Assembly: GCA_902777835.1 (NCBI GenBank)
Contig: CACYVC010000010.1
Span: 1 to 64,000, forward strand
Origin: an uncultured Bacteroidales bacterium
GTDB taxonomy: Bacteria; Bacteroidota; Bacteroidia; Bacteroidales; Muribaculaceae
Length of the DNA: 64,000 nt
Reading direction: 5' to 3'
The position numbers and the translations under genes were made by a program. Positions 53,104 through 62,518 of this stretch are shown here, piece by piece (the first letter of the stretch is position 1; each line of letters starts with the position of its first letter). The notes under the pieces were generated by a model. It saw nothing but the letters and a program-made list of their open reading frames with translations, made no database searches and was not told where the DNA came from.

Positions 53104-54729
53104 ATGTCAAACTACAACTATCTCAAAATAGACTTCTACGGACAGTTTAACGACGACACGATACACAAGCTCACCTATCCCGAGGCATTTAACCCCATTG
53201 ACACCTCGTCACTGCTGTGGCTCAATCCCATTACCGATCCACGAGCCATAAGGACCTTGTTCCCCATGGCAAAATATGGCTACAAGGTGCACCGCGACGC
53301 TAACGGCACCTATTTCTCATTGCTCACACGTTACGAGCGTGACGCGCGTCAGGGCTATGTCGCCATCACTGTGATGATAGGTGCGAAATATGAGTCAATA
53401 ATCAACGGCAAGGCAATTTTTGCTCTACTGCACCTGCTCAAGACCAATGTGCTCGACACCAATAATATCACGGCAGTAGCAGTAGAGCAATGCATCATCG
53501 CCAGCCAGATGCCCGCCCTCAACGCCGCACCACTGAGCATCAAACCAGTGCAGAACTATGGCCAGCAGGCTTTCAGAGTGTATAGCTCTAACGAGGAACT
53601 CTACGACATATTCCAATTCCCAAATCAGGCGGAATATGACCAATATGGCGAAGTGTTCCTTATCAATAAGCTATGGTGCAACAGCACCGTGCCTGGTGTG
53701 GCACTGCTCACCTCACCCATCATTAAGACCTATAGCGTGACCAAGACCAACAACGTGAAGTGCGACAGCACCACGCAAACCGGCAACACTCTCAATATCA
53801 CCTACAACAAGCCAGGCTATGCGCCGCTGGTTGTACCTGTCACCATCAATGGCATCAACAACCAATATGTGCGCTACGATGGAGCCAATATCACCATTCT
53901 AACCCCCGACGAACTGCCATTCAAGCAACGCGTGAGCATGCGGGTGAGAATCAATGGTTACAGCTATAGCGACAACTCGGTGCAAGCGTCGGTGGGTGGT
54001 GCGCCCATGCACTATTCGTCACAGCTTAACGCTTATGGCACCGATGTCACTGATGATATGCTCTCGGAGGGCGATATCAAGGTGAGTGTTAATATCAACG
54101 ACCCATTGCTTGACCCCACTGGCAAGTCGCAACGCAGAACAGCAATTTTCAAGTGGCTGATGCCTATACTCGCCTTCGTTCTGGGAGCAGCGATTGCTGC
54201 TGGCATCACATGGTATTTGATGAAAGATGACGTCGATGACGATACTGCTGGGCAACCACAGGCCATCGAAATTACCGACAAGGTGAACCTTGACAACCAA
54301 GAGCACGACATCAACTACATGAATGAGAACAACACGTGGCAACTTGACAGCCTCAAATCGCAGAAATACAAGCATTTTGCTCAAGCCATCAACAATGGCA
54401 ATGATAAAGAGCTTATCAAGTGTCTTGACGATTTGAAGAACGATAAAAAACCTGTAAACCCTATTTTGGAATCTATCGTCGAGAAGATTAAGCAAGATCC
54501 TGAAACAGCTAAAGGCATCTTGAAGAATCCCGACCCTGCAAGCAAGACTGTCAATCTTGAGAAGATCTTGAAAGACCTAAGCACCAACATCAATAAAGCT
54601 GTGGAACCACAACCTGCTGTAGAAAGTCAGGTCGGTGGCAACGGCACCAATAATGACCCTCAAACAAATCAACAAGCGTCGAGGGACGTTACAAGAGATA
54701 TCCCTTTCATTAATCAACAACAGAACTAA
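53104..54729 (+). CDS. Single-pass membrane protein of the SrfB/SrfC cluster
   Basis: 541 aa, family not recognised. The first 345 residues are soluble, with a beta-sandwich stretch around 245-335. A membrane helix (about 351-373: KWLMPILAFVLGAAIAAGIT) follows a basic QRRT segment, placing the large N-terminal part in the cytosol. An acidic, helical C-terminal tail of about 165 residues rich in Asn, Asp and Gln would be periplasmic. A-rich words precede the start codon. Confidence 0.65.
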   Translation: MSNYNYLKIDFYGQFNDDTIHKLTYPEAFNPIDTSSLLWLNPITDPRAIRTLFPMAKYGYKVHRDANGTYFSLLTRYERDARQGYVAITVMIGAKYESIINGKAIFALLHLLKTNVLDTNNITAVAVEQCIIASQMPALNAAPLSIKPVQNYGQQAFRVYSSNEELYDIFQFPNQAEYDQYGEVFLINKLWCNSTVPGVALLTSPIIKTYSVTKTNNVKCDSTTQTGNTLNITYNKPGYAPLVVPVTINGINNQYVRYDGANITILTPDELPFKQRVSMRVRINGYSYSDNSVQASVGGAPMHYSSQLNAYGTDVTDDMLSEGDIKVSVNINDPLLDPTGKSQRRTAIFKWLMPILAFVLGAAIAAGITWYLMKDDVDDDTAGQPQAIEITDKVNLDNQEHDINYMNENNTWQLDSLKSQKYKHFAQAINNGNDKELIKCLDDLKNDKKPVNPILESIVEKIKQDPETAKGILKNPDPASKTVNLEKILKDLSTNINKAVEPQPAVESQVGGNGTNNDPQTNQQASRDVTRDIPFINQQQN

Positions 54730-54749
54730 CTACTTAGGGTTGCTCTATC

Positions 54750-55577
54750 ATGAGAAAGGCTATTAAAATAGGACTTATAGCACTTGCCGCACTGGGTATC
54801 GGGGCGCTGATATGGCTCACGTTGCTTTATCACGCCAACGATATCAAGAAGGTGAATGTGGATGATTCTTATTTCACAGCTCAAATCAAGGAGCAAGCCG
54901 AAAGGGAGATTACCGATGAGCAGTCTTATGACTATATAATGCAATCCTACAACACCATGATGCAGGAAGTGAGCGACGCTGCCTATCTGGAGAATATTGA
55001 TGCCAGCGAAGTTGCAAACTGCCGCAAGCTGCTCGCCTACAGATATGCCCCTAAACTCACTAGTTATGCCCGTCAGTGCTTTAAGAACCACGAATGGGAT
55101 GTGAGCGTGATCAACATGCTGCGCAACGAGGCTCAAAACCTCATCAATGCAGGCATACTGCCCAATGACTCGCGCGACTTGCCTAAGCTGCACGAAATCA
55201 TCAAGACGGTTAACGACTATCACGCAGCCGTGGCGGCAACTAAAGTGGGAGGCATTACCACGGTTGCTGCAGCGCAAGCGGCTATCGCTCGAGCCAACTC
55301 CTACAAACGTGCACCGCTTACCAACTGCCGCAGTCTTGCCGATGCTCTCAACGCCGTGCCCGAAAAAGCCAAGAAATCGCTCGCACAGAACATCGCTGCC
55401 GCATGCCAGCGCCACAGCGATAGCACCGATGCACTGATAACACGCATCAATGACTATGAGCATGCATTTGGCTACAACTCACAACTCTCACAAGAGAAAC
55501 AGCGGCTATTGGAAACTAAACAAAAAGCCCAAGGCCAAGAAACGCAAAACATCATTGACTATAATGTTGAAATATAA
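54750..55577 (+). CDS. N-terminally anchored helical protein of the SrfB/SrfC cluster
   Basis: 275 aa, unknown family. N-terminal helix (about 6-30) as a signal anchor after basic RKAIK, then an entirely helical periplasmic domain with many Ala, Asn and Glu, resembling lipoprotein-type coiled scaffolds. Twenty bases from the previous gene. Confidence 0.62.
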   Translation: MRKAIKIGLIALAALGIGALIWLTLLYHANDIKKVNVDDSYFTAQIKEQAEREITDEQSYDYIMQSYNTMMQEVSDAAYLENIDASEVANCRKLLAYRYAPKLTSYARQCFKNHEWDVSVINMLRNEAQNLINAGILPNDSRDLPKLHEIIKTVNDYHAAVAATKVGGITTVAAAQAAIARANSYKRAPLTNCRSLADALNAVPEKAKKSLAQNIAAACQRHSDSTDALITRINDYEHAFGYNSQLSQEKQRLLETKQKAQGQETQNIIDYNVEI

Positions 55578-55607
55578 ATAACGAACTAGAATAAAGGATT
55601 TACGATT

Positions 55608-56312
55608 ATGGCAAAGAACAATACACCTAAACCGGTAACACCCAGAACCGAAGAGGAGAACCGCAAGCGCCGACAGGCGTGGATGTGTGGCATTCTTGCT
55701 GTGCTCAATCTCATAGCACTGGCATTGCTCATTATGCTACCCTACAACTGCAAGGGCACCTACGACCGCGGCGGCAACGACACCATAGTAGTTACCGACA
55801 CAACAATACATGAGCGAAGAATCACTAACGAAGACCAACAAGTAAGCGATGATATTGACGAGGCTGTGGAAGACGAAGGCGGCGACACCGACGCTTTCAT
55901 GAGATTCTCAATCGTGTGGAACGAGAACGGTCGTGACCTCGTCGATCTCGATGCTCACGCTATAGAGCCTAATGGGACACACATCTACTTCGACAACTAC
56001 CGCGCTCCACGTCGCACTCGCTGTGGTGGTCAGCTCGATGTTGACATGCAAAGCCCACGTGGCAGAGGTGTGGAAAATATCGTTTGGCCCAGTGCTAACC
56101 AACTTGATGACGGTGATTATGAGTTCGCTATCGACAACTACAACAACCGACAGTTTGGAGTGTGTGTTGCAAAACTCAAAGTGGGTGATAAATCATTCAT
56201 CTACAAAGTGGGACACTTTAGTAAAAGTAACCCCGTGGAAATCGCAGTTGTCACCATCAAAAACCACCAAGTGGAAAACATCAAGCAAATTCAGCGACCC
56301 ACATCAGAGTAA
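55608..56312 (+). CDS. Membrane-anchored protein with a DUF2135/YfaP-like domain
   Basis: 234 aa. Basic N-terminus (ENRKRRQAW), membrane helix (about 28-48), acidic linker and a beta-sandwich domain (about 98-225). It has LDAHAIEPNGTHIYFDNYRA and GGQLDVDMQSPRGRGVENIV, which match the DUF2135/YfaP pattern (DLDLHVxEPxGxxIYY, LDVDV). Such domains are found with von Willebrand-like and surface proteins. Predicted periplasmic; likely a binding or sensing module of the cluster. Confidence 0.75.
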   Translation: MAKNNTPKPVTPRTEEENRKRRQAWMCGILAVLNLIALALLIMLPYNCKGTYDRGGNDTIVVTDTTIHERRITNEDQQVSDDIDEAVEDEGGDTDAFMRFSIVWNENGRDLVDLDAHAIEPNGTHIYFDNYRAPRRTRCGGQLDVDMQSPRGRGVENIVWPSANQLDDGDYEFAIDNYNNRQFGVCVAKLKVGDKSFIYKVGHFSKSNPVEIAVVTIKNHQVENIKQIQRPTSE

Positions 56313-56363
56313 TCGCCACAATAGACACAAACGCACGAATACACATAAAAACCTTCTCACTTT

Positions 56364-57695
56364 ATGAAATGCATAAACTGTAATCAAGAGATTGACGATG
56401 GCAACAAGTTCTGCAACTTCTGCGGCACGATGCAGCCACTTGACAGGGAAGCCTACGAGAAAGAGCATCCCAATTTTGCCACGGCAATGACCAATCAGCC
56501 TGCCAATAGTAACCCGTCGCCACTCCCTCCACAGCAGGGCACACCCATGTCACCACCAACTGGTGTGCCTGGTGGTGAGGCGATTCAGGCTAAATCTAAT
56601 AACGTGTACGTAGTGCCACAACCACCGATTGCTGGGGGCAACAACTCCACCGATAGCGGCATGATGCAGTGCCCTGATTGCGGCCGCATGATTCCCAAGG
56701 ATTCACTTTTCTGCCCTCATTGCCGATGCCCATTTGTTGACCCAAGCGAACAATACCATGAGGATTCGCGCATTCCTGTTCCTCCCGCACCAAGTCATAG
56801 AGAGACTCCACTCCCTCAAAAGCCTAAAGACAAAGGCATGTCGGGTTGGGCAAAAGCCCTCCTTACATTGTCGATTATCATGATGCTGGGGGCAATAGCC
56901 GGCGGAGTATATTACTTTTTATTCTACAACAAAGTGGATAAATTCCGTCCCGACGATGATATGGTGACATTCTCACGCAATGGAGGCGAGAAAACAGTAA
57001 CATTCACTACCGATGCTAAAGAATTTAGTGTTACAAAACATCCTGAATGGGTGATCGTTACCACAGGCAACAAAGAGATTACCATTATATGCCAACCTCT
57101 TGAGTCCTACGAAGACCGAGAGGGAACCATCAAGCTCAAAGCTGGTGACAAAGAAGCAAAAATCACCGTTAAGCAGAGCGCTATTGCTACCTATTTGCGA
57201 CTCTCGCAAGATATAATAAAAATTGGATACAATGGTGAAGAGGTACCCATCGAGATTGATACCGATGGCGCTCCATCTTCCATAGATTATTACATTGACG
57301 ACTATTTCATGTGCAGCCTCACCGACAAGTCAAATGCAGGATTTACGGCACGAATTGAGGAAAACACCTACCCGTTGCCACGAGAATGCAGCATCACCAT
57401 CACTAGCGGCAACCAGGAGAGGAAACTAACCATTATCCAGGCAGGAATGTGCGCCAATTGCATGGGCACAGGAAAAGAACCATGTTACAGTTGTGACGGA
57501 GAAGGTCATAACGATTGCAGCAACTGCAATGGCACAGGTTTGCTCTATAATTTATATAACAACGAATACATCAAATGTGAGTATTGTGAAGGACGCGGAA
57601 CCTTCCCCTGCGAAGACTGCGACTCAAAAGGCTACAACACCTGCGAGCAATGCAACGGCACAGGCAATAACTTCACGAGAGAAGAGAGTTTTTAA
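56364..57695 (+). CDS. Zinc-ribbon / transmembrane / BACON / DnaJ-zinc-finger protein
   Basis: 443 aa, last gene of the cluster. Zinc ribbon 1 (CINC...CNFC, residues 3-20), a proline-rich linker and zinc ribbon 2 (CPDC...CPHC, about 110-127). A membrane helix (about 166-188) precedes a BACON-type beta domain (about 196-275, VTFSRNGGEKTVTFTTDA), then a second related beta domain. A C-terminal DnaJ-like zinc-finger region has repeated CxxCxGxG (CMGTG, CDGEG, CNGTG, CEGRG, CDSKG, CNGTG) from about 371 to 438. Zinc ribbons are predicted cytosolic, BACON and DnaJ finger periplasmic. No J-domain is present. Confidence 0.83.
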   Translation: MKCINCNQEIDDGNKFCNFCGTMQPLDREAYEKEHPNFATAMTNQPANSNPSPLPPQQGTPMSPPTGVPGGEAIQAKSNNVYVVPQPPIAGGNNSTDSGMMQCPDCGRMIPKDSLFCPHCRCPFVDPSEQYHEDSRIPVPPAPSHRETPLPQKPKDKGMSGWAKALLTLSIIMMLGAIAGGVYYFLFYNKVDKFRPDDDMVTFSRNGGEKTVTFTTDAKEFSVTKHPEWVIVTTGNKEITIICQPLESYEDREGTIKLKAGDKEAKITVKQSAIATYLRLSQDIIKIGYNGEEVPIEIDTDGAPSSIDYYIDDYFMCSLTDKSNAGFTARIEENTYPLPRECSITITSGNQERKLTIIQAGMCANCMGTGKEPCYSCDGEGHNDCSNCNGTGLLYNLYNNEYIKCEYCEGRGTFPCEDCDSKGYNTCEQCNGTGNNFTREESF

Positions 57696-57765
57696 GTGTT
57701 AAGTGTTAAGTTTTAAGTGTTAAGTTTTAAGTGTTAAGTTTGCGCCTGCGGTGCGATAAACGATA
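57696..57765 (+). repeat. AAGTGTTAAG word array after the cluster
   Basis: Five imperfect copies of AAGTGTTAAGTTTT-type words directly after the stop codon, then a GC-rich mini-palindrome and ACGATAAACGATAAACG. Confidence 0.8.
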
Positions 57766-57769
57766 AACG

Positions 57770-57812
57770 AATTAGAACCAATATTGCATTAACGCAACAA
57801 TTGGTTCTAATT
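57770..57812. terminator. Strong bidirectional hairpin terminator
   Basis: AATTAGAACCAAT and ATTGGTTCTAATT are perfect inverted repeats enclosing a second stem TTGC/GCAA. It lies between the convergent cluster and rdgB. Confidence 0.85.
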
Positions 57813-57841
57813 AATTTCGTTAGTGTAAATAAAACTCCTTA

Positions 57842-58426
57842 TCAGCGTTTTGATAGAAATTCTGTGAGTTTTGCTACGGCACGGCCGCGGTGGCTGATGC
57901 GGTTTTTCTCTTCGGCGGTCATTTCGCCAAAGGCACAATCGGCCTCATCGGGCTTGAAAATGGGGTCGTAGCCAAAGCCACCTGCTCCGTGGCGCTCGGT
58001 GAGGATGTGGCCCTCAACCTTGCCGTCAAACTGATGAGTCTCGCCGTCCATGATAAGGACAATGGCGGTGCGGAATCGCGCGGTGCGCTGCTCCATGGGC
58101 ACTCCGTCGAGCAGACGCAGCACCTTGTCGATATTGCGCTCGCTATCGTGTGCCACGCCGCCATATCGTGCCGAGTGCACTCCAGGTTCGCCATTCAGCG
58201 CGTCAATCTCAAGCCCTGTGTCGTCGCTGAAGCAGTCATAACCATAGTGCTCCTTCACCCATTGCGCCTTAATCATGGCATTGCCCTCGATGGTAGGTGC
58301 TGTCTCAGGGATGTCGTCGTGGCAGCCTATATCGGCCAGACTCAACACATTATACTTGCCAGCCATAATCTGACGTAACTCACTGAGCTTATGCTCATTA
58401 TTTGTCGCAAATACTATATCTTTCAT
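57842..58426 (-). CDS. rdgB: Non-canonical purine NTP pyrophosphatase RdgB/HAM1
   Basis: 194 aa. Hydrolyses ITP, dITP and XTP to protect DNA and RNA. Motifs are VFATNNEHKLSELR at the N-terminus, DCFSDDTGLEIDAL (catalytic Asp), GFGYDPIF and NRISHRGRA. Complete. Confidence 0.95.
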   Translation of the reverse strand: MKDIVFATNNEHKLSELRQIMAGKYNVLSLADIGCHDDIPETAPTIEGNAMIKAQWVKEHYGYDCFSDDTGLEIDALNGEPGVHSARYGGVAHDSERNIDKVLRLLDGVPMEQRTARFRTAIVLIMDGETHQFDGKVEGHILTERHGAGGFGYDPIFKPDEADCAFGEMTAEEKNRISHRGRAVAKLTEFLSKR

Positions 58427-58429
58427 ATT

Positions 58430-58509
58430 CTTTAGTTAACAAGTTAACGGGGATTGGGAATCCGGCGCCGCAGGCGCAACTTAACACTTAACACTTACTA
58501 CTTAAAAAC
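58430..58509. repeat. Composite intergenic repeat
   Basis: GTTAACAAGTTAAC next to the rdgB start, a GC-rich palindrome (GGCGCCGCAGGCGC) and AACTTAACACTTAAC words next to the acyltransferase stop. Confidence 0.65.
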
Positions 58510-59508
58510 TTAATACATTAGCGTCTCTTCTTTCTTCTTGCCTAGCATCCAGGGGGCGTAGTTGTGGATAAACCAAGCGAAAGGGAAGATAATGACCATG
58601 ACGATGAATGGAGAGATGAACTTTATCCAGATGTGGTCGTCCATAACGCCAGTGTAGAAGGCTCGCTCGAGCATGACTTTAATGAAGCCAATGGTGTGGT
58701 TCTGGAAGGCGAGATAGACGGTGCCATTCATCACTACAAGCTCGATCACGCGGTTGCGGCCATAGCGCTTGGCGAGCCATTTAGCAAGGGCGATATAGGT
58801 GGGTATTACCATCACTCCACAGGCTATCTTTATGGCGTTCATGCTGTTTTTCTCCTCAATATAGATGCTAAATGCCATTATCACGAGCGAGATGATGCCC
58901 AGGGCAATGAGCACAGCGGTGCGCTGCGGACTTGAGAACTCCACCTTAGAGATGTAGTTCTTGAAACTGTTGCCGAAGGCGTAAAACGGCATATACACCA
59001 TCGCGTTCCACACATGCCAGTAGTTCTCGATGGGGCAGTTGATTGCCGCCACCGAGAGCAGGATGCTTGCCGGGAAGAGCCACTGCGAGGGTAGCCACCG
59101 CTGCATGAAGTAATAAAGGATCTGCATCACTATCAGGCAGGATAGGTACCAGAAGGTGCCTAGCACGGTGTGAGGCTCGCCTTTGACGAAGTCAATCATC
59201 GGCTGCCACCACTCCACATCGGCGTCGCCCAGATTTTTGCCAAATAGCAGCCACAATGCGTAGAACACTATAAAAAATGTGACGTAAGGCACAAGAATCT
59301 GCTTGCCACGATGCTTGAAAAACTGCCCGAATGAGCTGTACTTGCCTATGTTAAACAGGAATCCAGAGATGCAAAAGAAGAGCGGGATGCGCAAATTGAT
59401 GATAATCTTGCCATCCATGATTGGCGTCTGCGGCGGCGTGTGAAACAGTATCACTAAGAAGATACTGAAAAACCGCACATAGTCAAGCCAGGGAAGTCGC
59501 TCTTTCAT
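58510..59508 (-). CDS. Membrane acyltransferase, Acyl_transf_3 family
   Basis: 332 aa with about ten membrane helices. It starts LPWLDYVRFFSIFLVILFHT, the family motif with the catalytic-type His in the first helix. It may O-acylate a cell-surface sugar such as a capsule or LPS unit. Neighbours do not identify the target. Confidence 0.85.
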   Translation of the reverse strand: MKERLPWLDYVRFFSIFLVILFHTPPQTPIMDGKIIINLRIPLFFCISGFLFNIGKYSSFGQFFKHRGKQILVPYVTFFIVFYALWLLFGKNLGDADVEWWQPMIDFVKGEPHTVLGTFWYLSCLIVMQILYYFMQRWLPSQWLFPASILLSVAAINCPIENYWHVWNAMVYMPFYAFGNSFKNYISKVEFSSPQRTAVLIALGIISLVIMAFSIYIEEKNSMNAIKIACGVMVIPTYIALAKWLAKRYGRNRVIELVVMNGTVYLAFQNHTIGFIKVMLERAFYTGVMDDHIWIKFISPFIVMVIIFPFAWFIHNYAPWMLGKKKEETLMY

Positions 59509-59615
59509 CTTGGGTTTTCGTTTATCGTTATTCGTTTATCGTTTATGGAAGATAGTGATGAGTTTTTTGCACTACACTATTCTCATGCCATACTTCGATA
59601 AACGACAAACGAGAA

Positions 59616-62387
59616 TCACACTACCACATTAACGATTTTGTTGGGTACCACGATGACCTTCTTGGGCTGCTTGCCGTCGAGCCAGCGGGCAGCACCTTCG
59701 TGGGTGAGTGCTTGCTGCTGCACCTCGTCATTGGGTGTGCCGGCAGGCACCTCAATGTTGAAGCGTGGCTTGCCATTGAAGAGCACTGTATATTTCACCA
59801 TACTCTCCTTGAGGTAGTCCTCGTTCCAAGTGGGCCACTTAGCGTCGCACACGGTGCCTTGCTCACCCATCTGATGCCAGAGTTCCTCGGCGATGTGAGG
59901 TGCGAATGGCGCGAGCAGCACGATGAAGTCGCGATACACGCTCTTGCTCTTGCACTTGAGAGTGCTGAGCTCGTTGGCACAAATCATAAACGCCGCCACG
60001 CTGGTGTTGTAGGAGAACACCTCGATGTCTTGCGACACCTTCTTGATGAGCTTGTGGATTGACTTGAGAGCCTCGGCACTGGGTTTATCATCGACAAGCT
60101 GCATAGTGTCACCATCGAAGAATTGTCCCCACAGACGCTTGAGGAACTTGCTCACACCGCTGATGCCATGAGTGTCCCAGGGTTTGCTCTGCTCGATGGG
60201 GCCAAGGAACATCTCGTTGAGGCGCAGGGTGTCGGCACCATAATGCTCCACGATGTCGTCGGGGTTGACCACGTTGAACATCGACTTCGACATCTTCTCA
60301 ACAGCCCAGCCGCAGATGTACTTACCATCCTCGAGGATAAACTCGGCATCGGCAAACTCAGGTCTCCAAGCCTTGAATGCTTCAATGTCGAGCACATCGT
60401 TATAAACCAACTTGATATCCACATGAATAGGAGTTACATCATAGTCTTTCTTGAGGTTGAACGACACAAACTTATTGGTATCCTTGATGCGGTAAACGAA
60501 ATTGGAGCGGCCCTGAATCATACCCTGGTTCACGAGTTTGCGGAATGGCTCGGCCTCGCACACGTAACCGTAGTCGTAGAGGAACTTGTTCCAGAAACGG
60601 CTGTAGATCAAGTGACCTGTAGCGTGCTCGGTACCACCCACATAGAGGTCAACCTGACGCCAATACTCGTCGGCTTCCTTGCTCACGAGGGCCTCGTTGT
60701 TGTGGGGATCCATATAGCGCAGATAGTAAGCGCTTGAGCCTGCAAAACCAGGCATAGTGTTCAGTTCCAACGGACGACCATTGCTTGCCACCCAATTCTT
60801 GGCGCGTCCCAGTGGAGGCTCGCCAGTCTCGGTGGGCAGGAACTTGTCAACCTCGGGCAACTGCAGTGGAAGCTCGCTCTCGTCGAGAGGCTGTGGCTGA
60901 CCGTCCTCATCATAGTAGATGGGGAATGGCTCGCCCCAGTAGCGCTGACGGCTGAAAATGGCATCGCGCAAGCGGTAGTTAACCTTCACCTTGCCGATTC
61001 CTGCCTCTTCGATATATTCTTTGGTCTTGGCGATAGCGTCCTTCACCTGAAGGCCGTTGAGCTGCAGACGCTCGTTGCTGGAGTTCATCATTATGCCGTC
61101 CTTGGCATCGAAGCTCTCCTCGCTGATGTCGGCACCCTCAATCAGTGGGATAATGGGCAGGTCGAAATGCTTAGCGAAGGCATAGTCGCGGCTGTCGTGA
61201 GCTGGCACCGCCATGATGGCTCCAGTGCCGTAGCCAGCGAGCACATAGTCGCTGATATAGATAGGAATCTCTTTGCCAGTAACGGGGTTGATGGCATAAC
61301 GACCGCTGAACACGCCGCTCACCTTCTTCTCGATGAGGCGCTCACGCTCGGTCTTGTGCTTCACCTCGTTGAGGTAGGCATCGACGGCGGCGCGCTGCTC
61401 GGGAGTAACCACGAGGTCAACATAATCGCTCTCGGGAGCTAGCACCATAAAGGTCACGCCAAAGATAGTGTCGGCACGGGTGGTGAAGATGAGCAGTTGC
61501 TCGTCGCAACCCACGATGGGGAACAACATCTCGGCACCCTCGCTGTAGCCTATCCAGTTCTTCTGAGTCTCCTTGATGGAATCGCTCCACTCAATGGTGT
61601 CGAGGTCGCGCAGCAAGCGTCCAGCGTAGGCGCTCACGCGCAGACACCACTGACTCATTACCTTCTGCTCCACGGGGTAGCCGCCACGCAGCGACACGCC
61701 CTCGCTCACCTCATCGTTGGCAAGCACGGTGCCGAGTTTTGGACACCAGTTTACCATAGTGTTGCCCAGATAGGCGATGCGATAGTCCATAAGAGCCTGA
61801 CTCTTCTCGGCTTCGGTCATGGCATTCCACTGCTCGGCGGTGAAACCTTCTTTAGCGTTGGTGTGAGCATTGCATCCCTCGCTGCCGTGTTTCTCGAAGT
61901 ATTCCTCAAGTTCGGTAATGGGTCGAGCCTTGTCGAGAGCGGTATTGTAGTAGCTCTTGAACATCTGGAGAAATGCCCATTGAGTCCACTTGTAGTAACC
62001 TGGCTCGCAAGTTCTTACCTCACGGTCCCAGTCATAGCAGAACCCTATCTTGTCGAGCTGCTCACGATAGCGAGCGATATTCTGTTTGGTGGTAATCTCA
62101 GGATGCTGGCCAGTTTGGATGGCATATTGCTCGGCTGGCAGACCATAGGCGTCATAGCCCATGGGGTGCAGCACGTTAAAACCTTTGTGACGCTTGTAGC
62201 GGGCATAGATGTCACTGGCGATATAGCCCAGTGGATGACCCACGTGCAGACCCGCGCCACTAGGATAAGGGAACATGTCGAGAACATAGAACTTAGGCTT
62301 GCTCTCGTCGATGTCAACCTTATAGGTCTTGTTGTCCTTCCAATACTGTTGCCACTTTTTCTCAATCTTGTTAAAGTTGTATTCCAT
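59616..62387 (-). CDS. leuS: Leucyl-tRNA synthetase
   Basis: 923 aa class I aminoacyl-tRNA synthetase. HIGH-type motif [16 protein letters not shown] near residue 38, the CP1 editing domain with [17 protein letters not shown], and KMSKS at [16 protein letters not shown] near 690. Complete and of normal length. Confidence 0.97.
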   Translation of the reverse strand: MEYNFNKIEKKWQQYWKDNKTYKVDIDESKPKFYVLDMFPYPSGAGLHVGHPLGYIASDIYARYKRHKGFNVLHPMGYDAYGLPAEQYAIQTGQHPEITTKQNIARYREQLDKIGFCYDWDREVRTCEPGYYKWTQWAFLQMFKSYYNTALDKARPITELEEYFEKHGSEGCNAHTNAKEGFTAEQWNAMTEAEKSQALMDYRIAYLGNTMVNWCPKLGTVLANDEVSEGVSLRGGYPVEQKVMSQWCLRVSAYAGRLLRDLDTIEWSDSIKETQKNWIGYSEGAEMLFPIVGCDEQLLIFTTRADTIFGVTFMVLAPESDYVDLVVTPEQRAAVDAYLNEVKHKTERERLIEKKVSGVFSGRYAINPVTGKEIPIYISDYVLAGYGTGAIMAVPAHDSRDYAFAKHFDLPIIPLIEGADISEESFDAKDGIMMNSSNERLQLNGLQVKDAIAKTKEYIEEAGIGKVKVNYRLRDAIFSRQRYWGEPFPIYYDEDGQPQPLDESELPLQLPEVDKFLPTETGEPPLGRAKNWVASNGRPLELNTMPGFAGSSAYYLRYMDPHNNEALVSKEADEYWRQVDLYVGGTEHATGHLIYSRFWNKFLYDYGYVCEAEPFRKLVNQGMIQGRSNFVYRIKDTNKFVSFNLKKDYDVTPIHVDIKLVYNDVLDIEAFKAWRPEFADAEFILEDGKYICGWAVEKMSKSMFNVVNPDDIVEHYGADTLRLNEMFLGPIEQSKPWDTHGISGVSKFLKRLWGQFFDGDTMQLVDDKPSAEALKSIHKLIKKVSQDIEVFSYNTSVAAFMICANELSTLKCKSKSVYRDFIVLLAPFAPHIAEELWHQMGEQGTVCDAKWPTWNEDYLKESMVKYTVLFNGKPRFNIEVPAGTPNDEVQQQALTHEGAARWLDGKQPKKVIVVPNKIVNVVV

Positions 62388-62427
62388 CTTGAATTATATT
62401 ATTTTTTGTGATTTTTCATTCAAACTG

Positions 62428-62435
62428 CAAAGGTA
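62428..62435 (-). promoter_or_regulatory. -7 box for leuS
   Basis: Minus strand TACCTTTG; A-rich AACTGACAACTG words lie just upstream. Confidence 0.5.
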
Positions 62436-62518
62436 GTGAATAGTTTTCAGTTAGCAGTTGTCAGTTGCCAGTTTTTTTAAAAAAGCGGAGTTAAGAACCT
62501 CATAAATCATAATCATAA

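Noticed and set aside
53104..54729. Candidate SrfA equivalent
   Set aside because: It lies in the SrfB/SrfC cluster and has a membrane helix, but I see no sequence signature that identifies SrfA, so I left it unnamed.
61497..62411. 304-codon plus-strand frame antisense to leuS
   Set aside because: leuS is complete with its HIGH and KMSKS motifs on the other strand; the antisense product is low-complexity Leu/Val-rich.
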